A DNA stretch of 36,898 nt from Candidatus Omnitrophota bacterium (lineage in GTDB: Bacteria; Omnitrophota; Gorgyraeia; 1-14-0-20-64-10), in the NCBI GenBank assembly GCA_030651065.1, contig JAUSCU010000025.1, positions 1-36,898 on the forward strand. The letters run 5' to 3'. Shown one piece after another: positions 31,976-36,898 of this stretch (positions are counted from its first letter, which is position 1; the number at the start of each line of letters is the position of its first letter). The notes below the pieces were generated by a model. The model was not told the origin of the DNA. It did not search any database and worked only from the letters and a program-made list of their open reading frames with translations. Position numbers and translations under genes: made by a program.

Positions 31976-33633
31976 GCTTTTTCTACCGCCTTTACCATAT
32001 CCGGTATTCCGGAGGGACCATAGGTCAGCTCAAATCCCCGCGCCTCATGCGCCAGACGATTTAGAATGGCGCCGTGCGTTCGCCACAATAGGTCCCGCTG
32101 TCCATAACCGCAGTTCATCTTGTAATAATCATCGGACTTCAACCTATCAAGCGTTTGAGCGACAGACAACGGCTTCAGCGTCAACCCCCCGTTTTCCCGA
32201 AACTTGGGGAAAATGAGTTTTCTCACGCGGCAAACACTCCCTAATGGACCATCCCAAACGGCCTGAGGATGAATGCAGTGCTTGCCAACCGATCTTTCAT
32301 AATGGAATTTCTTTCGAGCCCCCGGAAAATTGCGCAAAGATACCGCCGGCAACGCTATCCGGTTTGGAAAACTTTTTCCGACCACTCCAGTTCCATCCAT
32401 TTGGATAATAGGATGCTCATCGGAATAATAACGGTATCCGGACCGCAAAAAGACCACGGATAAGGTGCTTTTCCCTGCCCCGCTTTGCCCCATGAACAGT
32501 ATCCCGTTATTTTGTTTTGAGACCAAAGCCCCATGCACCAACGTGGCTCCGCTTCTTAACAGCAAAAAGGATACCGGGAAGAGGAGGATGTTGTGATACA
32601 ACGCGTTTTCAGGGAGCGCTTGCCCCGTTTTCAAAAGAATCAGCGCCTCGGCATGGCGGGACGAAAAAGAGCATCCGATGCCGTCTTCCCACCATCGGCG
32701 CAGAGCGCACGCTTCGAGATCGCTGCCGGGATAGAATACCCCGGAACTTTTGTGACGCATATTGAGAAGCAGATCGGATGGGCCAAATTTCGCCGGAACG
32801 CTCCAAGGCCGGACGGGACAACAGAGATTTTTTCTGAGCAGAGAAAAACATTCCGGATCCGCCGAAAGAAGCCGGATCTTCCAGCCATGAAGCTGAAAGC
32901 TGACGCCGCGCGAAGCCTGCGGCAGATCGATCGCGTCCCGGGTGAGCACATTCGCGCTGCCGTCCCACCGGACAAGCCGATCCGTTAAACTGCCGGAACG
33001 CAACCGCTGAACATAGACGCAACGATCGATAAAATAAAACCGGGTCTTGCCCCAAAGACGCATAAGAAGATTCGTATCATGAGCGACCTTCAATCCAGGA
33101 TGATAACCGCCTGCGGCCCGGAGAACCGATTTCCTGAACATCACGCCTCCGTGAAAAGTGTGCCAGGGAAAACGCTGAAGGAGGCCGCTCTTCATCGGAA
33201 AACGGTTCGATTTATTTCCAAGAGGACTCGCCCACCCGAGTATTTCTTCTCGATCCCTTTTAAAAACAATGGCGTTCCCTAACACAACTCCAACTTGGGG
33301 GTATTGGTCAAAAATGCGCGCCCCCTCCGCGAGCCTTCCCGCCAGCATGATATCGTCGGAATCGTGAGGCGCTATGTACCTCCCGCGGGCATGCTTGCGG
33401 ATGTGGTTATGCCCGTATGAAGCGCCGCGATTCCGCTTGACCCGAAAAATCCGGACCCGGGCATCCTTCGCGTAAGACTGTGCTATCGCAAAAGTTCGAT
33501 CGGTTGAGCCGTCGTCATAAATGATGAGTTCGAAAGAGATTCCCTTCTGCTTCAGAACGCTTTCGATGGACGCGGCGAGAAATCGTTCGGCATTGTAGGC
33601 GGGCATTGCCACGGTGACCTTGGGATTTTTCAT
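31972..33633 (-). CDS. Fusion: GT2 glycosyltransferase plus HprK-related kinase
   Basis: 553 residues from an ATG at 33633, preceded by AAGGG; an ATG seven codons earlier (33654) is possible. Residues 1-235 are a GT2 domain: VTVAMPAYNAERFL, IIYDDGSTDRT, and DSDD (91-94) as metal site. Residues about 245-553 resemble HprK/HPr-kinase relatives: VHGALVSKQNNGILFMGQSGAGKST with Walker A at 382-390, then YYSDEHPII (acidic pair 405-406) and a C-terminal KFHYERSV region. HprK-like kinases phosphorylate lasso-precursor serines in some Gram-positive clusters, and HprK-related proteins accompany PqqD-like ones elsewhere. One chain with both activities is unusual. Overlaps PqqD2 by GTGA. Confidence 0.8.
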   Translation of the reverse strand: MKNPKVTVAMPAYNAERFLAASIESVLKQKGISFELIIYDDGSTDRTFAIAQSYAKDARVRIFRVKRNRGASYGHNHIRKHARGRYIAPHDSDDIMLAGRLAEGARIFDQYPQVGVVLGNAIVFKRDREEILGWASPLGNKSNRFPMKSGLLQRFPWHTFHGGVMFRKSVLRAAGGYHPGLKVAHDTNLLMRLWGKTRFYFIDRCVYVQRLRSGSLTDRLVRWDGSANVLTRDAIDLPQASRGVSFQLHGWKIRLLSADPECFSLLRKNLCCPVRPWSVPAKFGPSDLLLNMRHKSSGVFYPGSDLEACALRRWWEDGIGCSFSSRHAEALILLKTGQALPENALYHNILLFPVSFLLLRSGATLVHGALVSKQNNGILFMGQSGAGKSTLSVVFLRSGYRYYSDEHPIIQMDGTGVVGKSFPNRIALPAVSLRNFPGARKKFHYERSVGKHCIHPQAVWDGPLGSVCRVRKLIFPKFRENGGLTLKPLSVAQTLDRLKSDDYYKMNCGYGQRDLLWRTHGAILNRLAHEARGFELTYGPSGIPDMVKAVEKA

Positions 33634-33634
33634 C

Positions 33635-34879
33635 CTAGCCCTTGGCCTTTCCATGGATCACGCGCGACAAGATGCCGATCATTCGCATGGGAAGAACACC
33701 GATCCTCTTCATGAAGTACAAGGGCCTGCTCGAAAGATATTCCGAAGAGGCCCGGGCCCTTTGCCGTTCAAATGAAATCCACCATTCCAGGAAAACACCC
33801 CAACCAAAGGCAAGCGCAGGACAATTCAGCAGCGACATCCGGATCTCCTCCGCCCCGGAAATTCCTTGCTCGATCTCCTGCGGGCGCCGCAAGACGTTCG
33901 GAACCTGGAGATCGGAACCTAAGGCCAGGGAAAGGACCGTTTTTCTGTAGCGGACCGGGAGACGGATCCCCCGGAAACGCTCTACCAGACCCAGAGACAC
34001 TGCCATCGCTGTCGTCAGTCCGGTACGGTGTGCGATTCCGAAAACATCCTCCCAGTCGATTTCTGTTCCATGTCGCTCGATAAGACAAGCCATGTCATTC
34101 ACAAGGTAGATTTGCGGCTTTCCGTCTTTCAGCAAATTAATACTTAAATAGATTATATGCCCCGCAGGGGACAACCCGGGGCAAGAGTGTGCGGTTTGGG
34201 TCCGGTAAGAATTCCACGGAACGGGACGGCATTGCCCTCGGAGCCACTGCAGAAGACGGCCGGCGGAATCCCCCTTTAGATGAAAATTGGAAGGCGTTCG
34301 GAGGAGCTCGAGAGCGATGGGGTTTTCCTCTACGCCGGTTTTTATGAACGGGAGGTCGTGATCTATTTTCCAGTGCTCTTGCCAAGTAAGCGGAAACCGG
34401 GGTTGGAACCTAAAATCCAAGGATTCGACAATGCGTACAGCGTCCGAAAGCTGCTTCTCTTCTCCGAATATCAGCACATCCAGATCGGCGCTTCCTCTGG
34501 AAATGGGAATTTCCCCATAAATCCAGCGGTGCGAGAGAGGACCCTTGACCGCGGCGAACGGGAGATCGGAATCGGACAAGGCGGAGCACAGCTGCTCAAG
34601 AGCAGCTCCTTGAATAAAATCCTTTCCCATCGCCCAAGAGTACTCCGCAGTCATCTTGCGGTTGATTTCAGCCGGCAGTTCTTTCGAAATCGGCTCCAGA
34701 TGAAACCAGAGGTAGCCGTTCAAATGGTGCGCGTTCATGAGAGAGAAAATGCGCGGCCAATCCGTTGGGCGAAGAACCCGAAGCTTGTTTAAGTACTCTT
34801 CTTTGGGATGACGGTGATAAGAGGAGCAGAGGAAGACGAACTCTTCGCAAGCCGTAAGGGGATCGGAGCTATCGCTCAT
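33635..34879 (-). CDS. Nucleotidyltransferase family protein (PF14907-like)
   Basis: 414 residues from the ATG at 34879; the open frame continues upstream through the tRNA spacer but carries no family sequence. The nucleotidyltransferase core is FAAVKGPLSHRWIYGEIPIS followed by RGSADLDVLIFG, with metal Asp132 and Asp134. The rest is helical and includes HIIYLSINLLKDGKPQIYLVNDMACLIERH, read here in two parts, as in this family. Such genes occur beside HprK-like kinases and PqqD-like proteins, including lasso clusters, where they have been linked to tailoring. It heads the minus-strand operon NTase, kinase fusion, PqqD2, precursor 2. The stop precedes the next ATG by one base. Confidence 0.8.
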   Translation of the reverse strand: MSDSSDPLTACEEFVFLCSSYHRHPKEEYLNKLRVLRPTDWPRIFSLMNAHHLNGYLWFHLEPISKELPAEINRKMTAEYSWAMGKDFIQGAALEQLCSALSDSDLPFAAVKGPLSHRWIYGEIPISRGSADLDVLIFGEEKQLSDAVRIVESLDFRFQPRFPLTWQEHWKIDHDLPFIKTGVEENPIALELLRTPSNFHLKGDSAGRLLQWLRGQCRPVPWNSYRTQTAHSCPGLSPAGHIIYLSINLLKDGKPQIYLVNDMACLIERHGTEIDWEDVFGIAHRTGLTTAMAVSLGLVERFRGIRLPVRYRKTVLSLALGSDLQVPNVLRRPQEIEQGISGAEEIRMSLLNCPALAFGWGVFLEWWISFERQRARASSEYLSSRPLYFMKRIGVLPMRMIGILSRVIHGKAKG

Positions 34880-34927
34880 AACCCTATTGTCCCTTCCTTG
34901 CGTCTGGTTCGTCTGGTACCAAAATGG

Positions 34928-34945
34928 TTGCCCCGCTAGGATTCG
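34928..34945 (-). repeat. Copy of the tRNA-Gln 3' end (possible att-like repeat)
   Basis: Eighteen bases identical to 35121-35138, covering the acceptor 3' strand and part of the T arm of the tRNA-Gln gene, 193 bases away in the same orientation. Such partial tRNA copies are typical of site-specific integration at tRNA genes, but the spacing is small and no integrase is in the window. Confidence 0.6.
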
Positions 34946-34987
34946 GCGCCGAGCCCGGCCGCTCCGCGGCCACGGTGCTCGGTCGCC
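34945..34987. other. Long G+C-rich hairpin
   Basis: GGCG-CCGAGC pairs with GCTCGG-T-CGCC, and within it GGCCGC pairs with GCGGCC around TCC. The two-tier inverted repeat begins at the very base where the tRNA copy ends. It sits in the A+T-richer island margin and could be a cruciform recombination or insertion signal, or a transcript structure. Confidence 0.5.
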
Positions 34988-35078
34988 ACTCGGCCTCGGT
35001 GGAGTCCCGTGCTCCTGCACGTCGCACGGCCTGCATAAAAGAAGCTCGGCCTCACTTCGAATCCCAGAGGGAAACCTG

Positions 35079-35116
35079 ATGAAGCCGTTCGAACCAAAAG
35101 GTTCAGCCGGCTTCAT
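35079..35116 (-). terminator. Hairpin downstream of tRNA-Gln
   Basis: ATGAAGCCG pairs with CGGCTTCAT, and GAACC with GGTTC around AAAA inside it. It begins five bases after the tRNA 3' end and is a likely transcription terminator or processing structure, although only a short T-run follows on the minus strand. Confidence 0.45.
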
Positions 35117-35120
35117 AAAA

Positions 35121-35191
35121 TTGCCCCGCTAGGATTCGAACCTAGACAAGCAGATCCAGAATCTGCTGTGCTACCGTTACACCACAGGGCA
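35121..35191 (-). tRNA. tRNA-Gln (anticodon CTG)
   Basis: A full cloverleaf is visible on the minus strand. Acceptor TGCCCTG pairs with CGGGGCA (one T-G pair); D arm GTGT/GCAC; anticodon arm GCAGA-TTCTGGA-TCTGC with anticodon CTG; four-base variable loop; T arm CTAGG-TTCGAAT-CCTAG; discriminator A. CCA is not encoded. Length is 71 bases. The anticodon reads CAG glutamine codons. A partial copy of its 3' end lies at 34928-34945. Confidence 0.93.
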
Positions 35192-35207
35192 AGAGAAACA
35201 GTCTTTG

Positions 35208-35217
35208 ATTATATAAT
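35208..35217. promoter_or_regulatory. Palindromic -10 region, possible bidirectional promoter
   Basis: ATTATATAAT gives TATAAT on both strands: at 35212-35217 towards the DCC gene and at 35213-35208 towards tRNA-Gln, whose 5' end lies 17 bases beyond. Neither side has a convincing -35 element. Confidence 0.45.
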
Positions 35218-35236
35218 ACCGGGGGAGGGGACGGGG

Positions 35237-35632
35237 ATGGAACGGGTGATCTTCTTCGATGGGGTTTGCGATTTCTGCTCCTTCTGGGTCAAGTTCGTGA
35301 TCCGGCGGGACCCCCAGGGTAAATTCCGTTTCGCGCCGCTGCAGTCTCCGATGGGCCGGGAGGTCTGCCGGACGCTGAATCTCCCAGAGGATCCGCCTCA
35401 ATCGGTCATCCTGAAAGAAAACAACCGGACCTTCACCCAATCCGCGGCGTCGCTTAGGATCCTTAAGGAACTCACCGGCCTTTGGCCTCTCCTGTACGCC
35501 CTCATCGCCGTTCCCGCCCCGCTGCGGAATTTGGTCTACCGGTTCATCGCGACTAACCGGTACCGGTGGTTTGGAAAAGAGGAGTCCTGCTTTGTGCCGG
35601 CACCGGAGATCCGGAGCCGGTTCCTCAGTTAG
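35237..35632 (+). CDS. DCC family thiol-disulfide oxidoreductase (DUF393)
   Basis: 131 residues. The signature DGVCDFC puts the redox pair at Cys11 and Cys14, following the first strand VIFFDGVC; the rest has FRFAPLQSPMGREV, ILKENNRTFTQSAASLRIL and a C-terminal RYRWFGKEE. This is the DCC (thioredoxin-like) family, reduced-disulfide chemistry in the cytoplasm, substrate unknown. ATG at 35237 is preferred over an open frame beginning 23 codons upstream, within the tRNA gene; GGGGAGGGG precedes it. Its stop overlaps the convergent membrane-protein gene by four bases. Confidence 0.85.
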   Translation: MERVIFFDGVCDFCSFWVKFVIRRDPQGKFRFAPLQSPMGREVCRTLNLPEDPPQSVILKENNRTFTQSAASLRILKELTGLWPLLYALIAVPAPLRNLVYRFIATNRYRWFGKEESCFVPAPEIRSRFLS

Positions 35633-36465
35633 ACCGTCTTAGAGTGGACCGCGGCGCGCAAGAGTTCTTCGTCGAACCCTTCCGGCGTTTTCTTGTAGCG
35701 AGCGTATACATACAGGGCCGTCTGAAATACCGTCGTCAAGGTATCGTACAAAGCCTGCGCCAGGATCAGGTAGGCGACGCCACAGGTCTTGAACATCCAT
35801 CCGGGTGTGAAAAGGAGCCCAACACCCGGCAGCATCAACACCCCGAAGATCGCCCCGAAGCTGATCTGCCCTACGAGCTGCTTGCCCCATGTCTCGCGAA
35901 GCAACTCCGCGGACCTGGCCAGCGCTTTCAGCGGAGGTTTTCCCTCAATGATGATCACGGGAACCGCGAAAAAACTTAGCAGGTTGAAGGCGATGTTCGA
36001 GACGTCCGCGACAATCTTTTCAATCCTCGTTCGGCCCAGCAATCCAAGGAGGAACCTCAACCCTGTCACCACCGCAGCCCAGCCAAGCAACGCGGGCAAA
36101 CGCTTGAACGCCATCCGGAAGCCTGTCTCCAACGTGGGGTCTTCCCCGATAAACCGGGTAATCACGCAACCCACGATCGCAGCTGTGGAAAAATAAATCG
36201 CCGCGTTGGCAGCCAGCATCCAAAGGAACAGGGCCACGAAAGGTTTGATGCCGAAATAAAACAGGTTGGACTGAAACTTGTCTCCGGCGCCGGCCAGAAT
36301 GCCGGCCCGTCCGCCCATGATCGAGTAGATCGCGATCATAAAAAGACCGAACGAAGAGAGGATCAGGACCCACTCGAGTAAGGAGAACAAGATCATCTCC
36401 TTGTCTTTTCGATAGACGTTCCACGAAGCGGCCATCAATTCCCAGGCGTGCGGATCTCCCGTCAT
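35629..36465 (-). CDS. Polytopic membrane protein, DUF6159-like
   Basis: 278 residues from an ATG at 36465. The start, ASWNVYRKDKEMILFSLLEW, resembles the DUF6159 opening in which a short soluble stretch precedes the first helix. About five to six hydrophobic helices follow (near 28-52, 75-100, 130-150, 160-180, 205-235 and 245-260). A TTG three codons upstream (36474) overlaps the gltX stop and is an alternative start. No enzyme motif is visible; function unknown. It is probably co-transcribed with gltX. Confidence 0.75.
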   Translation of the reverse strand: MTGDPHAWELMAASWNVYRKDKEMILFSLLEWVLILSSFGLFMIAIYSIMGGRAGILAGAGDKFQSNLFYFGIKPFVALFLWMLAANAAIYFSTAAIVGCVITRFIGEDPTLETGFRMAFKRLPALLGWAAVVTGLRFLLGLLGRTRIEKIVADVSNIAFNLLSFFAVPVIIIEGKPPLKALARSAELLRETWGKQLVGQISFGAIFGVLMLPGVGLLFTPGWMFKTCGVAYLILAQALYDTLTTVFQTALYVYARYKKTPEGFDEELLRAAVHSKTV

Positions 36466-36470
36466 GGGTC

Positions 36471-36898
36471 TCAAGAAGAGCAGAGGGTCTCGGCGGCTTT
36501 GCGCAGGCGCGGGATCACGCGCCCCTTGCCGGCCACTTGCAGAACGTGGAACAGGCTGGGCCCGACCGAACGGCCGGTGACGGCGACACGGGTCGGGTGG
36601 ATGAGATCCGCCGCTTTGAGTTTCAGCTCCTGCGCCAACGCGCGGCAGGCTGCTTCCGCTCCGGCGGCGTCCCAGGTCTCCAGCTTTTCCAGCCGGTCGG
36701 CGTAAGCGGTAAGATTCGCCCCAACTCCTGGCTGCTTCAGCCGGGAATTAACCGCCTCCTCATCGAACGGGATCTCCTCCGTAAAGAGCCCCTGGGTCTG
36801 CCGGACAAGGTCCTCTACTGTTTCGGCGCGGCTCTTGTAGAGCTCCACCACCTCGGAGAGCCAGGGGCCGTCGGTCACCGTCCAGTTTCTCTCCCGGA
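36471..36898 (-). CDS. gltX: Glutamate-tRNA ligase, C-terminal part
   Basis: The frame is open at the window edge; the last 141 residues are present. They form the helical anticodon-binding end of bacterial GluRS: a stretch with LYKSRAETVEDLVRQTQGLF, then LEKLETWDAAGAEAACRALAQEL, then LIHPTRVAVTGRSVGPSLFHVLQ, which is the conserved P-x-R-x-A-x-TGR-x-x-x-P-x-L-F-x-x-L motif, and a short tail. The catalytic HIGH and KLSKR motifs lie outside. GluRS charges tRNA-Glu, and in organisms without GlnRS also tRNA-Gln; a tRNA-Gln gene lies 1.3 kb away, but this does not show which kind it is. Confidence 0.92.
   Translation of the reverse strand, partial: RERNWTVTDGPWLSEVVELYKSRAETVEDLVRQTQGLFTEEIPFDEEAVNSRLKQPGVGANLTAYADRLEKLETWDAAGAEAACRALAQELKLKAADLIHPTRVAVTGRSVGPSLFHVLQVAGKGRVIPRLRKAAETLCSS

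Noticed and set aside
25854-34879. Calling the cluster a lasso-peptide locus.
   Set aside because: Neither the cyclase nor the B2 protease is present in the window and the peptides are too short after the leader motif; only the leader spacing and recognition protein are lasso-like.
34880-35116. N-terminal extension of the nucleotidyltransferase through the tRNA spacer.
   Set aside because: The extension is Arg/Pro-rich translation of hairpin and tRNA sequence; the ATG at 34879 gives the family-like N-terminus.
25838-35191. A CRISPR array, transposase or integrase within the presumed island.
   Set aside because: No regularly spaced short repeats and no frame with recombinase motifs were found.

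Overview
The window is about 36.9 kb of chromosome from a Gram-negative bacterium, as shown by an outer-membrane porin, an ExbB/ExbD pair and an export-type phosphate system. Most genes are G+C-rich and packed with 1-4 nt overlaps, and TTG and GTG starts are frequent. The mix (DUF502, putative porin, fused ADP-forming acyl-CoA synthetase, D-lactate-type dehydrogenase, short overlapping operons) would fit an uncultured candidate phylum such as Omnitrophota or a relative, but this is a weak inference with no rRNA or marker phylogeny behind it.

Region 1 (1-11.9 kb) is a phosphate regulon. After a partial DedA gene and a DUF502 gene, the minus strand reads from right to left: unknown 470-aa protein, acetolactate synthase-like enzyme, phoB, phoR, a 73-aa protein, porin, pstS, pstC, pstA, pstB, phoU. 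Two sets of TTACA direct repeats spaced 11 nt apart lie ahead of the porin unit and ahead of pstS and look like Pho boxes. A terminator-like hairpin separates pstS from pstC. The predicted PhoR has no membrane segment.

Region 2 (11.9-25.8 kb) is mixed metabolism and envelope: a DUF3185 protein, a six-hairpin glycosidase-like protein, an unusual fusion of an alkaline-phosphatase-superfamily phosphodiesterase with an endonuclease/exonuclease/phosphatase domain, an operon of response regulator, ExbB (probable CTG start), ExbD and RhlE helicase, a fermentative pair (acyl-CoA synthetase and 2-hydroxyacid dehydrogenase), a CBS protein overlapping a P-type ATPase, and a GIY-YIG protein.

Region 3 (25.85-34.9 kb) is the most unusual part. 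It looks less G+C-rich and holds a RiPP-like cluster: two PqqD-type recognition proteins, an ER-type signal peptidase fused to a GNAT domain, two paralogous GT2-TPR glycosyltransferases, one intact and one nonsense-broken methyltransferase, a glycosyltransferase fused to an HprK-like kinase, and a PF14907-like nucleotidyltransferase. Two tiny genes (37 and 44 aa) share a lasso-leader-like Tyr-x2-Pro-x5-Gly motif followed by only ten residues. No lasso cyclase or B2 peptidase is present in the window. Gene remnants at 29.32-29.48 kb show that the whole cluster was once tandemly duplicated and then collapsed by an internal deletion.

Region 4 (34.9-36.9 kb) is the likely island edge: an 18-bp copy of the 3' end of tRNA-Gln, a hairpin-rich spacer, the tRNA-Gln gene itself, then a DCC thioredoxin-like protein, a DUF6159-like membrane protein and the 3' part of gltX.
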